DNA from: an uncultured Sutterella sp. | GTDB taxonomy: Bacteria; Pseudomonadota; Gammaproteobacteria; Burkholderiales; Burkholderiaceae_F | DNA length: 64,000 bases | Reading direction: 5' to 3' | Assembly (NCBI GenBank): GCA_900538905.1 | Contig: UPZS01000003.1 | Span: 40,983-104,982, forward strand | Part shown: positions 36,479-47,770 of the stretch, piece after piece | Position numbering within the stretch: position 1 is the stretch's first letter | Layout: each line of letters starts with the position of its first letter | The notes under the pieces: model-generated | Seen by the model: the letters and a program-made list of their open reading frames with translations, nothing else | Told to the model about the DNA's origin: nothing | Databases searched by the model: none | Made by a program: the position numbers and the translations under genes

Positions 36479-37945
36479 CTATTCCTGCGCCTTGAGCGCG
36501 GCAAGCTGTTCGGAGACCACCGGCTTGAGCATTTCGGCGCGAGTCGCGTCAAGCTCACCCAAGCGGAGCCGTCGCCAGAGAATATCATCGGCACAACGTG
36601 CACCGGTTTCCGCAAAATGACGGCTGACAAAGCCGTTGAGCTGCATGATCGCCTCCGCGGCAGGAGCTTCGCCCGCCAGCAGCCTTTTCTGCAGTTCTTC
36701 CATAGCCATCTGAGAATTGCCGCCCAAACGCATCGAACGCGTCATGCAGCCGTACTTGGGCAACAGATGCCGTGCAATAGCCGCATCAATCGCCGCTTCG
36801 GCCTTAGCTCGATAAAGCGTCATGGAGCCGCCGACCACCGTAAACATATTGTTGAATTCGGGCACAACGGCAAAACCACGGCCGCCGTCGAGTCCGCGCA
36901 CACCGACTTCGGCCTGCAACCCCGCATAACGAGCGCGCACATCCTCGCGACGAATTTTGCGGCTCAACAAGCGATTGGCGCTAGCCATCAGCAAGCGAAC
37001 CTCATCTTCTGTGGGTTGCGGATCGATCGGTGCCTGCCCCTGATCAACGGCCGTCGCACCAATCAAAAGACGCCCCTGCCACGGAACAATCGTAAGAGGA
37101 CCGCGTCCGCCGCAGCCGCGCGGCAGATAAAGCGCATTGCCCGTAGGCATAAACGTCTTATCAACCACAATGTAAGAGCGGCGCACGATCTTAACGATAT
37201 TGCCGCAAGTGACGTCCACCATCCGACGAACATCATCGGCCCAGACACCGGCGCAGTTAAAGACAGTGCGGACACGCACCTTGCGCTTGCGGCCGTTTTC
37301 TGAATCTTGTAGCACAACCGAAGTGACACGTCGCCCGTCGGCTTCGGCGTCAATCATGCGCATTCTGTTGAGCGCCACCGCGCCGTACTCCACCGCCCCA
37401 CTTAAAAGAGCAAGCGCCAAACCGGCATCGTCGCAAACGGCATCGGTAAAGGTTACAGCACCTGCCAGTCCCTTTCGTTCAATACCGGGCAACATACCAA
37501 GAGCATTGACGCGTCCCTGCATGGACACCGGGCGTGTACCGCGTCCGCCGCTTGAGAACAGACTGTAGAGCGCCAGACTGGAAGCTCGCATCGTCATGCC
37601 GATCTTGCTGCGGCAGGGAATCACGTAGTTTTGAGCACGCACAAGGCTCGGCGCATTTTGCAAAAGCAAACGTCGCTCGTAGAGCTCTTCACGCACGCGA
37701 TCCCATCGGGCAGGACAAACCAGGCGGCGAATATCGCTGCCAATGTGTTTGCTCGAGCGCGAAGCGTGCCCCGAGGCCCAATCCTGTCCGTCCACAATAA
37801 GCACCGACATGCCGCGGCTGGCCGCATCAAGCGCCACACCGAGCCCGGTTGCGCCGGCGCCAATTACGGCAACGTCAAACTCATCCTGCCGCTCAAGACG
37901 CTCAATCATCTCGCGGCGGCTCCAGGGGCCCTGCTTCTTGTCCAT
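36479..37945 (-). CDS. GlpD-like FAD-dependent dehydrogenase with altered substrate site
   Basis: 488 residues from ATG 37945. The Rossmann start FDVAVIGAGATGLGVALDAASRGMSVLIVD binds FAD, shown here only in part: GAGATGLG. Overall order follows aerobic glycerol-3-phosphate dehydrogenase. Aligned by eye with E. coli GlpD, HGG of SKLIHGGLRYL reads GSD (SKHIGSDIRRL), the Arg in SGVRPL reads Gln (AGLQAEV), and the Lys in FGGKLTTYR reads Ser (VGGSMTLYR). These touch the G3P phosphate, so the substrate may differ. No glpK or glpF is near. It may feed electrons to quinones from another alcohol or acid. Confidence 0.75.
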   Translation of the reverse strand: MDKKQGPWSRREMIERLERQDEFDVAVIGAGATGLGVALDAASRGMSVLIVDGQDWASGHASRSSKHIGSDIRRLVCPARWDRVREELYERRLLLQNAPSLVRAQNYVIPCRSKIGMTMRASSLALYSLFSSGGRGTRPVSMQGRVNALGMLPGIERKGLAGAVTFTDAVCDDAGLALALLSGAVEYGAVALNRMRMIDAEADGRRVTSVVLQDSENGRKRKVRVRTVFNCAGVWADDVRRMVDVTCGNIVKIVRRSYIVVDKTFMPTGNALYLPRGCGGRGPLTIVPWQGRLLIGATAVDQGQAPIDPQPTEDEVRLLMASANRLLSRKIRREDVRARYAGLQAEVGVRGLDGGRGFAVVPEFNNMFTVVGGSMTLYRAKAEAAIDAAIARHLLPKYGCMTRSMRLGGNSQMAMEELQKRLLAGEAPAAEAIMQLNGFVSRHFAETGARCADDILWRRLRLGELDATRAEMLKPVVSEQLAALKAQE

Positions 37946-38097
37946 GTCTCGTGTCACTTCTTGTGGTCGTCGAAAAAGAGGATTTGCCTTTTGCACTGAG
38001 GCCTGCCGACAACGAGTCGGCACGGCATGCCGTCCTCTTTTGTGCAAACGCAAGTTTAACTGAGCAACTTGCCCGAAAACTTAACGCAACAGTCGGC

Positions 38098-38134
38098 AGA
38101 AAAAAGCGCCTCCACACCATCGGGAAGCGCCTTT
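38098..38134 (-). terminator. Terminator after the RG-rich protein gene
   Basis: On the minus strand AAAGGCGCTTCC pairs with GGAGGCGCTTTT (two G-U pairs) around a nine-base loop, followed by T. It lies 24 bases after the stop. Confidence 0.75.
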
Positions 38135-38157
38135 GCCAATATCAAAAGAGTCGGCTC

Positions 38158-38607
38158 TTATTCTTCGCTGTTGTCGGTCTCAGCAGCAGTCTCAATGGCC
38201 TGCGACTGAACTTCCTCAACCTTGGCCGGAGTTTCTTCGGTCTTAACAGTCTTCGTGAGCGCAATCACCATACGCAGCGCAACGTTGACGTCCTCAGACG
38301 ACTTGAAGTAACGAGCCACATCCGAATCCAGACGAACCGTTGCGTTCTGCACAAACGCGGCTCGATCGGAGAAACGGCGCTTATCCACCACCTTGGCGCG
38401 AGGGCCGGAACGACCGCCGAGCTCTTCCTTGAACGGACGCCCGGCAAACGGCTTGCGGGCGCCGAAACGATCGTTGCCGCGATCACCGAAGCGACCTTCG
38501 CCGCGTCCACGTCCGAATTCCTCAAAACGGCCGCCCTTGCCGCTGAAACGATCGCCGTCACGTTTTTCACGGCGTGCAGGTTTGTCATTGAAACGGTCGA
38601 AAGCCAT
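38158..38607 (-). CDS. RG-rich low-complexity protein with a small conserved C-terminal motif
   Basis: 149 residues from ATG 38607, which has an AAGGA ribosome binding site; an upstream ATG at 38727 would add 40 residues that do not look like protein. Residues 1-70 are disordered and rich in Arg, Gly, Asp and Phe with several RG and FG pairs (GGRFEEFGRGRGEGRFG). Residues about 85-115 hold FVQNATVRLDSDVARYFKSSEDVNVALRMVI, quoted here in parts only: ATVRLDSDVARYF and VNVALRMVI. The end is acidic. It resembles RNA-binding RGG proteins in composition but no family was recognised. It faces the hibernation-factor gene across a divergent promoter region. Confidence 0.7.
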   Translation of the reverse strand: MAFDRFNDKPARREKRDGDRFSGKGGRFEEFGRGRGEGRFGDRGNDRFGARKPFAGRPFKEELGGRSGPRAKVVDKRRFSDRAAFVQNATVRLDSDVARYFKSSEDVNVALRMVIALTKTVKTEETPAKVEEVQSQAIETAAETDNSEE

Positions 38608-38828
38608 TGCAATTTTCCTTATCGAAAACAATCGGCGGTCTTGCTCAGCAAGCCGCCCAACCAAATAGTATAGACAGAGTCGTGCCGGCTCTGTCGAAAA
38701 ATACAAATTTCCACCAAATCCGAACAATCTTGCGCGTTTTCAACCTTCATGCCGAGTAAACTACTTCGTACAGGAAGACTTTCTGCGGTCTGACTGGAAC
38801 CCTACGAACAACAAAAAGAGAGGTTTTT

Positions 38829-39128
38829 ATGCTGCAGGTTATTTTCCACGGCGTTGATCGTTCCCCGGCGGCTGAAGCCGACATCGCAAGACGTTTCGAA
38901 GCTCTCCAGCGCTTTGACAACAATCTCTCGGAGTGCAAAGCAACGATTACGAAAGTCGGTCACCAAGGTCTCGGCGAATTCAGCGTCAAACTTGACATGA
39001 TTGTCTCAGGTGGCCGCAGCGTGATTGCAACGGAAAACGACCCTGACGCCATGCAAGCCATCAACAAAGTGTTTGATACGGCTCGCCGTGCGGTCAAGGA
39101 GGAAAACGACAAGCGTCATTCTCATTGA
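38829..39128 (+). CDS. hpf: Ribosome hibernation factor, short HPF/RaiA type
   Basis: 99 residues. The pattern LQVIFHGVDRSPAAEADIARRFEAL, CKATI and DPDAMQAINKVFDTARRAV (parts only) fits the short sigma-54-modulation/HPF family. It would bind the ribosomal A/P site region in stationary phase and block translation. The ribosome binding site is AGAGAGG. A strong terminator follows. The RG-rich gene opposite shares its upstream region, so the two may respond to the same signal. Confidence 0.85.
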   Translation: MLQVIFHGVDRSPAAEADIARRFEALQRFDNNLSECKATITKVGHQGLGEFSVKLDMIVSGGRSVIATENDPDAMQAINKVFDTARRAVKEENDKRHSH

Positions 39129-39180
39129 TTGAGTCGCACCGCTTTCCCGACTTCCTGCCTAGCGCTTGAAGTCAATCGCA

Positions 39181-39214
39181 AACCGTCCGGCATCGCCCGG
39201 GCGGTTTTTTTTTT
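39181..39214 (+). terminator. Intrinsic terminator of hpf
   Basis: AACCGTCCGG pairs with CCGGGCGGTT (G-T pair) around CATCG, followed by a run of ten T or more. Confidence 0.85.
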
Positions 39215-39238
39215 CTCATCAAATCTGCCGCAGATACC

Positions 39239-39267
39239 AAAAAAGCCCGCCGATTAAGGCGAGCTTT
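39239..39267 (-). terminator. Terminator of the tRNA pair
   Basis: On the minus strand AAGCTCGCC pairs with GGCGGGCTT around TTAATC, then six T. It lies eight bases after the CCA end of tRNA-Glu. Confidence 0.8.
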
Positions 39268-39274
39268 CTAAATT

Positions 39275-39350
39275 TGGCGTCCCCAAGGGGATTCGAACCC
39301 CTGTACCAACCGTGAAAGGGTTGTGTCCTAGGCCTCTAGACGATGGGGAC
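39275..39350 (-). tRNA. tRNA-Glu (anticodon TTC)
   Basis: 76 bases with encoded CCA. Acceptor GTCCCCA pairs with TGGGGAC, the D arm contains TCTAGAGGCC, and the T arm GGGGTTCGAATCCCC is perfect. The anticodon loop is CCTTTCACG with TTC. It is transcribed after the Ala tRNA. Confidence 0.97.
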
Positions 39351-39357
39351 CTAATCT

Positions 39358-39433
<76 letters not shown>

Positions 39434-39707
39434 GAAGGAGTCGAAACTATATACCGATATTTTTTTAAATGCAAGTCTTTTTGCGAAAATTTTTGAAGAA
39501 ATTTCTCAAAAATTTCATAAAAATATCATTTTCTCTATTAAAATCAAAAGTTTGTGTGTCTCAAAAAATTTTTCGTCTTTCTCTACTTTCTTGGCTCTGT
39601 GGATGCACAACACGCTTTCTGAAGTGTCGATTTCTCCGTCAAACACTCCGATCATGAGCTTTTGGTAGGATGTTGCTCCAGGTTCAACCATCTTTTTTCG
39701 TGTTGTC
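39434..39707. other. AT-rich spacer upstream of the tRNAs and hldE C-domain gene
   Basis: 274 bases, clearly more AT-rich than the surroundings, with long T and A runs. The tRNA promoter is at its left end; nothing else was recognised, and the hldE promoter is not clear. Confidence 0.5.
39446..39474 (-). promoter_or_regulatory. Promoter of the tRNA pair
   Basis: On the minus strand TTGCAT (39474-39469), a 17-base spacer and TATAGT (39451-39446), followed by the start of tRNA-Ala 13 bases on. Confidence 0.8.
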
Positions 39708-40202
39708 ATGGCTCTCCGACTGCCCGCCCCTACTTTTGAACACAAAATTGTCTCCTTTGAAGAACTCGCCGAGCGCCGAGCGCAACTTCCCGAACCGGTC
39801 GTCATGACCAACGGCGTTTTCGACATTCTTCATCGCGGTCACGTCACCTATCTTGCACAGGCGCGCGAACTGGGAAAGAGTCTGATTGTGGCCGTCAATT
39901 CCGATACCTCCGTCAAGATGCTCGGCAAAGGAGATGATCGCCCCATCAACACCGAAGCCGATCGCGCCGCCGTGCTCGCCTCGCTGGAAGCAGTGGATCT
40001 CGTCGTCATCTTTAAGGAGAAGGTGCCGTTGAAGGTTATTGAAAAGGCACACCCAGATATTTATGTGAAAGGCGGCGACTACCGAATTGAAGATTTGCCA
40101 GAAGCATCTCTTGTCGCCTCCTGGGGCGGTCGCACCGTCACCGTTGAGTTCGAACACCAGCGCTCCACGACGGCGCTTCTCAAAAAAGTACGCGGCGCCT
40201 GA
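39708..40202 (+). CDS. hldE: D-glycero-beta-D-manno-heptose 1-phosphate adenylyltransferase
   Basis: 164 residues, equal to the C-terminal half of E. coli HldE (RfaE domain 2). The nucleotidyl-transfer motif is NGVFDILHRGHVTYL and the rest (KGGDYRIEDLPEA, FEHQRSTTALLKKV) matches. It makes ADP-heptose precursor for LPS inner core. The kinase half (RfaE domain 1) is not here, so the two activities are encoded separately. A hairpin without a T tail straddles the stop. Confidence 0.93.
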   Translation: MALRLPAPTFEHKIVSFEELAERRAQLPEPVVMTNGVFDILHRGHVTYLAQARELGKSLIVAVNSDTSVKMLGKGDDRPINTEADRAAVLASLEAVDLVVIFKEKVPLKVIEKAHPDIYVKGGDYRIEDLPEASLVASWGGRTVTVEFEHQRSTTALLKKVRGA

Positions 40203-40249
40203 TATTTCTTTCTTTATCAGGCAAGCCGCGTCCGTCCGGAAACTCAGCT

Positions 40250-41089
40250 TCAGATGAAGTCGTAGCCGGCCAATCGAGCGTAGTGCGCCGTAGCCGTCAG
40301 GAAGCCCTGCTTGCTGCCGCAGTCAAAACGACGACCTTCAAAGCGGTGGGCATAGGTCTTGCCTTCGCCCAACAGAGAAGCGATGGCGTCGGTGAGCTGG
40401 ATTTCGCCGCCCACACCACGATCCACGTGTTCGAGCGCGGTAAAGATTTCCGGCTCAAGCACATAGCGGCCGATGACGGCAAGCGTCGAGGGAGCCGCTT
40501 CGGGAGCAGGCTTTTCCACCATCGTACGCACGCAGCTCGTCTGCTTGAGTTCGTCATCCACACCGACTATGCCGTACTTATTGGTTTCCTTCGGGGCCAC
40601 ATTCTGAACGGCCAGCACGCTGCCGCCGCCCATTTCGCTGCGAGCGCCAATCAACTGACCCAAAGCAGGCTGCTGGGCGTAAATCAGGTCATCGGCCAGA
40701 ATCACGCCGAAAGGTTCGTCGCCCACCACAGGTCGGGCGCAGAGCACAGCATGTCCCAAACCGAGCGGTTCGGGCTGACGAATGAAGATGAAATTGACGC
40801 CACGCGGCGTCACGGAATGCACCAGATCCAAAAGTTCGTACTTGCCCTTGGCCGTGAGATCGGCTTCCAATTCAGGGCTCTTGTCGAAGTGATCTTCAAT
40901 GGCACGCTTGTAGCGGCCCGTGATAAAGATCATGTCGGTAATGCCGGCAGCAGCAGCTTCTTCCACGGCATACTGGATGAGCGGCTTATCGACTACCGGC
41001 AACATTTCCTTGGGCATTGCCTTAGTGGCGGGCAAGAAGCGGGTGCCCAAACCGGCAACCGGGAATACAGCCTTACGAACGGGTTTCAT
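40250..41089 (-). CDS. galU: UTP-glucose-1-phosphate uridylyltransferase
   Basis: 279 residues from ATG 41089, preceded by GGAAGTG. The start [18 protein letters not shown] and [21 protein letters not shown] (shown in parts) is diagnostic of GalU, as is [14 protein letters not shown] at the end. It makes UDP-glucose for LPS and other glycans. It is transcribed away from apaH. Confidence 0.95.
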   Translation of the reverse strand: MKPVRKAVFPVAGLGTRFLPATKAMPKEMLPVVDKPLIQYAVEEAAAAGITDMIFITGRYKRAIEDHFDKSPELEADLTAKGKYELLDLVHSVTPRGVNFIFIRQPEPLGLGHAVLCARPVVGDEPFGVILADDLIYAQQPALGQLIGARSEMGGGSVLAVQNVAPKETNKYGIVGVDDELKQTSCVRTMVEKPAPEAAPSTLAVIGRYVLEPEIFTALEHVDRGVGGEIQLTDAIASLLGEGKTYAHRFEGRRFDCGSKQGFLTATAHYARLAGYDFI

Positions 41090-41219
41090 GTCACTTCCCA
41101 AATGAAAAGGCGTTTTTTGCCGGTACGAACATCCTCGCAAAAACAGTGTCAAGAGCGCGCACTGACCATCAAACGCCGCAGTTAGAATCTGAGTCGAAAT
41201 TCTAACCAATACTGCGATT

Positions 41220-42026
41220 ATGTCCGAGCCGATTTATGCTGTCGGAGATCTTCAGGGCTGTCTGGAGAGCTTCGAAGAACTTCTCGATATGCTGGATCCT
41301 AATGCCTCCTTCGTGTTTGTCGGAGACATTGTCAACCGAGGCCCTGCCTCGCTCGAAACCTTGCGTCGCATCAAGGCGCTTGACGAAGCCGGGCGCTGTC
41401 GCGCCGTCTTACTCGGCAATCACGACCTGCATCTGCTAGCCGTCGCCGCGGGCGCAGGCAAATTGCACCGCAGCGATACCATCGGCGAAATTCTTGAGGC
41501 ACCGGACTGCAAAGAACTGCTCAAGTGGCTGCGCCATCGCCCGCTGCTTTTTGAAACACCCGAAACAATTTTCGTGCATGCCGGGATCTCACCCGCTTGG
41601 ACACTCGCCGAAGCTCGCACTTACGCCCAAGAAGTGTCCGATGCACTCAAAAGCAAGGATTGGAAGGCGTATTTGCAGGGAATGTACGGCGACGACACCG
41701 ATATGGACAAAAAGGGCGCCGGCCGCATGCGCGCCATCCTCAACGCCTTTACCAGAATGCGCTACGTCAGAACCGATGGTTCACTTGAATTCAAAGCCAA
41801 GATGAATCCAAAGGACACACCCGACCTGATGCCGTGGTTCGACTACCCGCGTCGTTTCAACAAAACCGTCTGCTTCGGCCATTGGTCGACACTGGGGCTG
41901 GTGATGCGCGAAGACACAATCGCCATCGATACGGGATGTCTATGGGGAGGGCAACTCACCTGCGTACGATTGCCCGACAGACGTCTGTGGCAAGTTCGCT
42001 GCCCCCAGTGGGCCTCACCCTGCTAA
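41220..42026 (+). CDS. apaH: Diadenosine tetraphosphatase ApaH
   Basis: 268 residues of the metallophosphatase fold: [29 protein letters not shown] and [10 protein letters not shown] in order. It splits Ap4A into two ADP and also decaps RNA. It lies only 60 bases before uvrA on the same strand. Confidence 0.95.
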   Translation: MSEPIYAVGDLQGCLESFEELLDMLDPNASFVFVGDIVNRGPASLETLRRIKALDEAGRCRAVLLGNHDLHLLAVAAGAGKLHRSDTIGEILEAPDCKELLKWLRHRPLLFETPETIFVHAGISPAWTLAEARTYAQEVSDALKSKDWKAYLQGMYGDDTDMDKKGAGRMRAILNAFTRMRYVRTDGSLEFKAKMNPKDTPDLMPWFDYPRRFNKTVCFGHWSTLGLVMREDTIAIDTGCLWGGQLTCVRLPDRRLWQVRCPQWASPC

Positions 42027-42085
42027 ATACGGCGTTGGTCGCCCAACTTTCTGTCTTTATTTTCGAGAACCTGAATTCATTTGCC

Positions 42086-45000
42086 ATGTCTCACGTCGCC
42101 GACAGAACAGACATCAGTCCCATCCGCATTCGCGGAGCCCGCCAAAACAATCTGCGAAACCTGGATCTCGACATTGAACCAGGCACAATGACTGTCATTA
42201 CCGGTCCTTCGGGATCGGGCAAAAGCTCGCTTGCCTACGACACGCTTTACGCTGAAGGACAACGCCGTTACGTCGAAACGTTCAGCGCTTACGCCCGCCA
42301 ATTTCTGGAACGCTGCGACCGTCCGCAAGTCGACAAAATCGACGGGGTACCTCCGTCTATCGCCATCAATCAGTCCAACAGCGTCAAGACCTCGCGTTCG
42401 ACCGTGGGCACGATGACAGAGATCAACGACTGCCTCAAACTCATCTTTGCGAGGAATGCCGCTTTGTTCTGCGGCCAATGCGGAGAGCCGGTCAAAGAGC
42501 GCAGTGCTGGCGACATTGCCGAAGAAATCGTCGCATGGGCTAAGACTCAGCCTGAGGCTCGCCTGAGCATATGCTTTGCTGTTCTGGTTCCCAAAAATCT
42601 TGAGCGGGACGTGGTGCTCGGCGGTTTGTCTGCACAAGGCTTCACGCATATCCTTGAAGAGGAATCAATTGAAAACGAAAGCAAGCGCCTGTGGGTAGCG
42701 GCTGATCGCGTACGCGCCTCGCGCCTGACGAAGTCGCGCGCGGTCGAAGCCGTCGAAAAATCGCTTCAACTTGGAAAAGAACGCATTTTGTGCGTCTACG
42801 CACAGACCGAAGACGGCTCCAACAGCAAACGTCGCTGGGTAACCGATCTCACCTGCCCGGTTTGCCTGCATCATTACGCTACTCCCACGCCGTCGCGCTT
42901 TTCCTTTAACTCGGCCGTCGGCGCATGTCCCACCTGCCGCGGTTTCGGTCGTGTGATCGGCATTGACTACTCGCTGGTAATTCCCGACGAAACGCTCACG
43001 CTAGCGCAAGGCGCCATCAAACCCTGGCGCACCGCGACGGGATCGGAATGTCAACGAGATCTCGAAAAATGGGCCCCCAAGCGCGGCGTGCCGCTTGACG
43101 TCCCCTGGCAAAAACTCACGGCCGAACAAAAAAACTGGGTCATCCACGGCGACAAGGAATACAACGGTAAAAACTGGCGCACGCATTGGTACGGCGTCAA
43201 AGCATATTTCGATATGCTCGAATCGAAAAGCTACAAGATGCACGTGCGCGTTCAGCTGGCCAACTACCGCGGTTACGCATTGTGCCCGGAGTGCCGCGGC
43301 GCGCGTCTCATCGGCGAAAGCCTTCTATGGCGTCTGGGGTCTCACAAGGCGTCCGAGGCCGCTTTGCTGCCAAAAAAAGGGATCTACAAACGCTTCGTCC
43401 CGCGCGGCTTAGGAAAGACGGCTCTTGAGAACTTCGAGTCGTTGCCCGGGCTTTCCATGCCTGATCTGATGAATCTGCCGATCGAAGACATCAAGCGTTT
43501 TTTCGACGTACTGCTGCAGGAGACTTGCGATGAAGCGGTTCGCCTGGTTGCTGAAGAAATTCGCACTCGGCTGACCTACCTCATTGACGTCGGCGTAGGC
43601 TATTTGACATTAGGACGCCAAAGCCGCACGCTTTCGGGCGGCGAAGTGCAACGCGTCAACCTCACGACAGCTCTCGGCACCAACCTCACCGACACGCTCT
43701 TTGTTCTGGACGAGCCGTCCGTGGGCCTGCACCCGCGCGACATGGATCGCGTCAACAGCATCATGGCCGGACTGAAGGACAGCGGCAACACGCTGGTGGT
43801 GGTCGAGCACGATCCGCAAGTGATGACCGCCGCCGATCGGATTATCGACATGGGACCGGGGGCAGGCACCAACGGCGGTGAAATCGTCTGCGACGGCACA
43901 CCCGAGTCGGTCAGAGCTTCCGACTCGCTCACCGGGCTTTACCTCAGAGGCAAACGCTCGACCATGCCGGAAGAACCCAAAAAGCTGCCGGAAGCATTTT
44001 CGGGTTTCCTGACCGTGACGGGAGCGCGCGCACACAATCTCAAAAACATCACGGTCAATCTGCCGATCGGCGCTTTCACGGCGCTCACCGGCGTCTCGGG
44101 TTCAGGCAAATCAACGCTCGCCAACGACATCATCCTTGCGGCAGTTGAATTTCTAAACAAAAACAACAAGGACAACCCGCCGGATGTTTTCGCTTCCGTC
44201 CATAGCACCTGCCCTGTCGGTGAAGCCGTCTACGTGAGTCAATCCGAAATCGGCAAGACGAGCCGCGGCAATCCGGCCTCATACTGCGGCGTCTTTACCG
44301 ACATCCGCCACCTCTTTGCCAATACGCAGCAGGCACATGAGCGCGGCTACACCGCGGGCACCTTTAGTTTTAACTCGGGTACCGGACGCTGCCCCACCTG
44401 TCAGGGCGCAGGTTTCGAGCGCGTTGAAATGCAATTTTTAAGCGACGTTCTCTTGCGCTGCCCGGACTGCAACGGTTCCCGCTACCGAGATGAAACGCTG
44501 GAAGTGAAACTCAACTACCTCGGCCGCGGTGAAGTCAACATCGCCGAGGTGCTCGAAATGACCGTCCGACAAGCTCGCGACTATTTCCTCGGCGAGCGTT
44601 CAATCGAACGCGCGCTGCAAAGTCTTATCGACGTCGGACTCGATTACGTCAAGCTCGGGCAACCGCTTTCCACCCTTTCGGGCGGTGAAGCGCAGCGCCT
44701 GAAGCTCGCACAGATCCTGGCCGAAACCGAATCGGGCTACGCCTCCAAACGGCATCTCTACATATTCGACGAACCCACCACGGGTCTACACTTCGACGAC
44801 ATCCGCAAGCTGCTCAAAGTCTTCCGCCGTCTGGTACTCAACGGCCAAACCGTATTGGTGATCGAACACAATCTTGACGTGATTTCCGCCGCCGACTGGG
44901 TCATTGACCTCGGTCCTGAAGGCGGCGACGAAGGAGGTCAGATCGTGGCGGCCGCCACCCCCGAGGATCTTCGTGGTAACTCCCAAAGCTACACCGGGCA

Positions 45001-47770
45001 AGCGCTGGCCGCATACGACAAGATGATCGGGGAAGAAAGCGTTCCGATGACCGGCCTTTTCGCCCAGCCGCACACTCGCGACCGCACAGTCCCGGGCCGG
45101 TCACTGCAGAACGTCTGGCGCGGTGCGCGGCAAGGCGACTTAGGCATCTTCGGCGCACGGGAGCACAACCTCAAAAACATTGATGTCGTGATTCCGAAAC
45201 GGCGCCTTACTGCCGTAACCGGTGTCTCCGGTTCAGGGAAATCGACGCTTGCCTTCGGCATCGTTTTTTCCGAAGGACAGCGACGTTATCTGGAAAGTCT
45301 CAACGCCTACGCACGTTCCATCACACAACCTCCGCCTAAGGCCGACGTCGAAAGCATCTCGGGCATTGCACCTACGGTGGCAATCGAGCAGCGTACAAGC
45401 CGCGGCGGCCGCAAGTCGACAGTTGCGACGATCACGGAAATCCAGCATTTCCTTCGTCTGCTCTATGTCAAACTCGGGACACAGTATTGCCCGAAGTGCG
45501 GCTCGCTCGTGCGCGAACAAACACGGGAGCAAATCTTCGCGCACATTATGAAAACCTACCGCGGTCAGCGCATCACGCTGATGGCCCCCGTCGTCGTGGC
45601 CCGAAAAGGCACCTATCAGGAAATCGCTCAGTGGGCGCTCACCAAACTCAACGCCCATCAAATCCGCGTCGACGGCAAATGGGAGCCCACTTCTCCCTTC
45701 CCACTGCTGTCGCGCTACAAGGAACACACAATCGAAGTGCCGACCGGCACACTTAAGGTTGAACCGGCAACCGAAGAAAAGATTCTCCAGGCGCTGACCG
45801 AAGCGCTCTTTCACGGACACGGTCTAGTGTGCGTCGCAAACGGCCGAAAGGCACTGCCCAACAGCAATGCTCCGTCCGAATCCGAAGAAGGCACTGTGGA
45901 GATTCTGTCAACAAAGCGTGCATGTCCCATCTGCGCCATAAGTTTTCCCGAACCCGATCCTCGCCTCTTTTCATACAACAACAAGATGGGGTGGTGTCCG
46001 CAATGTACCGGCACCGGGCGAGTCGGCATCAACGCCAATGAAGATCAAGCGCTTGCCGACGACAATGAAGCGGTCTCGGCAGCGGTCTGCCCGGCTTGTC
46101 ACGGCACGCGTCTGAATCCCGTTGCATTAGCCGTAAAGTTTGAGGGCCGCTCGATCGGTGAAACCACAGCAATGTCGGTTGACGAAGCGCTCAAAACAAT
46201 GCGGGCAATCAAACTTAAGGGACGAGACAAGGCCATCGGCGAGGATGCCGTCAAGGAAATCATCTCTCGTTTGGAATTCCTGCAAAAAGTAGGTTTGGGT
46301 TACCTCAGCCTGGATCGCGACGCACCGTCGCTTTCGGGCGGCGAAGCGCAGCGCATTCGTTTGGCAGCTCAAATCGGCAGTACGCTTCAGGGCGTCTGCT
46401 ACGTGCTTGACGAACCCACAATCGGCCTACACGCCCGAGACAATGCGCGTCTCGTTGACATGCTCACGGAACTGAAAAACAAAGGCAACACAGTCATTGT
46501 GGTCGAACACGACGAAGAGCTCATCCGACGAGCCGATCACGTGGTCGACATCGGACCGGGCGCCGGCAGCCGCGGCGGCGAGCTCATTGCCGAAGGTTCG
46601 CTTGAAGAAGTCTGCGCCAACGAAAAGAGCGTCACGGGGCGCATGCTCAGAGAACCGCTTGAACACACCGGCAAAGCCAAGCATCCGGTCGACGACACCA
46701 CGCCGCGTCTGACAGTGCGCAATGCCTCGCTACACAACCTAAAACACATCACCGTTGATTTTCCGCTCGGCCGTCTGGTGGCCGTCACAGGCGTTTCGGG
46801 CTCGGGCAAATCCACTCTTGTGCGCGATGTACTGCGCTCGTCACTTCAGGCAAAACTGGAGTCTCCGACTGCCAAGCTGCGAGGCTGCGAGGCGATCGAA
46901 TGGAACAAAGACGCTCCTTTGGGACGCGTGCTGGAGGTTGATCAAACCCCGATCGGAAAAACGCCTCGTTCGTGCCCCGCCACCTACGTTTCGTTCTTCA
47001 ATCAAATTCGCGACCTGTACGCGCAAACGCCCGAGGCGCAAGCACGCGGCTACCAGCCGACGCGTTTTTCCTTCAACACGCCCGAAGGCCGCTGCCCGGT
47101 GTGCGAAGGCCAGGGGCAGGTGAGCGTCGAAATGAGCTTTTTGCCCAACGTCAAGATGCCTTGCGAAGCCTGCAGTGGCATGCGTTTTGACGAAGAAACG
47201 CTTGCGGTGAAGTGGATGGGAAAGAGCATCGGCGACGTATTGAATCTGAGCGTTGACGACGCGCTCGAACTTTTTGCCAACCGCCCCAAGATCGCAAAGC
47301 CACTGGAACTGTTGCAAGCCGTGGGTCTCGGCTATCTGCGGCTCGGGCAGCCCTCGTCGACGCTTTCAGGCGGTGAAGCGCAGCGCATCAAGCTTGTCAC
47401 GGAACTTTCCAAGGCCTACAGTCAAATGCGCACGCGCCGCACGGCACACACGTTCTATATCCTTGATGAACCCACCGTGGGCCTGCACATGGCCGATGTC
47501 GAAAAGCTCATCAATGTGCTGCACAAGCTCGTCGAAGCCGGCAACACCGTGGTAGTAATTGAGCACAATCTTGACGTCATCGCAGAAGCCGACTGGGTGA
47601 TCGATCTCGGTCCGGAAGGGGGCCCCGAGGGCGGCAAAGTAACAGGCGAGGGCGCCCCCTCTGCCATTGCCAAAAGGAAAACCCCGACGGGTGTTGCACT
47701 CAAAGCGTTTCTTGCTGAACACAGACCACGTACCGACCGCAAAGCCAAAACGGCAAAGGCAACACAATGA
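42086..47770 (+). CDS. uvrA: Double-length UvrA excinuclease subunit
   Basis: 1,894 residues from ATG 42086 (weak ribosome binding site). It is two UvrA-like proteins in tandem. Half 1 (about 1-1015) has Walker [10 protein letters not shown] and GVSGSGKST with signatures LSGGEVQR and LSGGEAQR. Half 2 (about 1018-1894) has GVSGSGKST twice and LSGGEAQR twice. Zinc-finger pairs such as CPVC/CPTC occur in each half. All four nucleotide sites look intact, so one chain may replace the usual UvrA dimer. Dual-size UvrA has been annotated in other Burkholderiales. It locates DNA damage for UvrB. The start overlaps no neighbour; the stop overlaps cca. Confidence 0.93.
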   Translation: MSHVADRTDISPIRIRGARQNNLRNLDLDIEPGTMTVITGPSGSGKSSLAYDTLYAEGQRRYVETFSAYARQFLERCDRPQVDKIDGVPPSIAINQSNSVKTSRSTVGTMTEINDCLKLIFARNAALFCGQCGEPVKERSAGDIAEEIVAWAKTQPEARLSICFAVLVPKNLERDVVLGGLSAQGFTHILEEESIENESKRLWVAADRVRASRLTKSRAVEAVEKSLQLGKERILCVYAQTEDGSNSKRRWVTDLTCPVCLHHYATPTPSRFSFNSAVGACPTCRGFGRVIGIDYSLVIPDETLTLAQGAIKPWRTATGSECQRDLEKWAPKRGVPLDVPWQKLTAEQKNWVIHGDKEYNGKNWRTHWYGVKAYFDMLESKSYKMHVRVQLANYRGYALCPECRGARLIGESLLWRLGSHKASEAALLPKKGIYKRFVPRGLGKTALENFESLPGLSMPDLMNLPIEDIKRFFDVLLQETCDEAVRLVAEEIRTRLTYLIDVGVGYLTLGRQSRTLSGGEVQRVNLTTALGTNLTDTLFVLDEPSVGLHPRDMDRVNSIMAGLKDSGNTLVVVEHDPQVMTAADRIIDMGPGAGTNGGEIVCDGTPESVRASDSLTGLYLRGKRSTMPEEPKKLPEAFSGFLTVTGARAHNLKNITVNLPIGAFTALTGVSGSGKSTLANDIILAAVEFLNKNNKDNPPDVFASVHSTCPVGEAVYVSQSEIGKTSRGNPASYCGVFTDIRHLFANTQQAHERGYTAGTFSFNSGTGRCPTCQGAGFERVEMQFLSDVLLRCPDCNGSRYRDETLEVKLNYLGRGEVNIAEVLEMTVRQARDYFLGERSIERALQSLIDVGLDYVKLGQPLSTLSGGEAQRLKLAQILAETESGYASKRHLYIFDEPTTGLHFDDIRKLLKVFRRLVLNGQTVLVIEHNLDVISAADWVIDLGPEGGDEGGQIVAAATPEDLRGNSQSYTGQALAAYDKMIGEESVPMTGLFAQPHTRDRTVPGRSLQNVWRGARQGDLGIFGAREHNLKNIDVVIPKRRLTAVTGVSGSGKSTLAFGIVFSEGQRRYLESLNAYARSITQPPPKADVESISGIAPTVAIEQRTSRGGRKSTVATITEIQHFLRLLYVKLGTQYCPKCGSLVREQTREQIFAHIMKTYRGQRITLMAPVVVARKGTYQEIAQWALTKLNAHQIRVDGKWEPTSPFPLLSRYKEHTIEVPTGTLKVEPATEEKILQALTEALFHGHGLVCVANGRKALPNSNAPSESEEGTVEILSTKRACPICAISFPEPDPRLFSYNNKMGWCPQCTGTGRVGINANEDQALADDNEAVSAAVCPACHGTRLNPVALAVKFEGRSIGETTAMSVDEALKTMRAIKLKGRDKAIGEDAVKEIISRLEFLQKVGLGYLSLDRDAPSLSGGEAQRIRLAAQIGSTLQGVCYVLDEPTIGLHARDNARLVDMLTELKNKGNTVIVVEHDEELIRRADHVVDIGPGAGSRGGELIAEGSLEEVCANEKSVTGRMLREPLEHTGKAKHPVDDTTPRLTVRNASLHNLKHITVDFPLGRLVAVTGVSGSGKSTLVRDVLRSSLQAKLESPTAKLRGCEAIEWNKDAPLGRVLEVDQTPIGKTPRSCPATYVSFFNQIRDLYAQTPEAQARGYQPTRFSFNTPEGRCPVCEGQGQVSVEMSFLPNVKMPCEACSGMRFDEETLAVKWMGKSIGDVLNLSVDDALELFANRPKIAKPLELLQAVGLGYLRLGQPSSTLSGGEAQRIKLVTELSKAYSQMRTRRTAHTFYILDEPTVGLHMADVEKLINVLHKLVEAGNTVVVIEHNLDVIAEADWVIDLGPEGGPEGGKVTGEGAPSAIAKRKTPTGVALKAFLAEHRPRTDRKAKTAKATQ

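Noticed and set aside
38608..38727. Upstream ATG extension of the RG-rich protein
   Set aside because: The extra 40 residues have no ribosome binding site and lie in the divergent promoter region with hpf.
40197..40222. Hairpin GCCTGAT/ATCAGGC after the hldE domain gene
   Set aside because: No T run on either strand, so it was not called a terminator.
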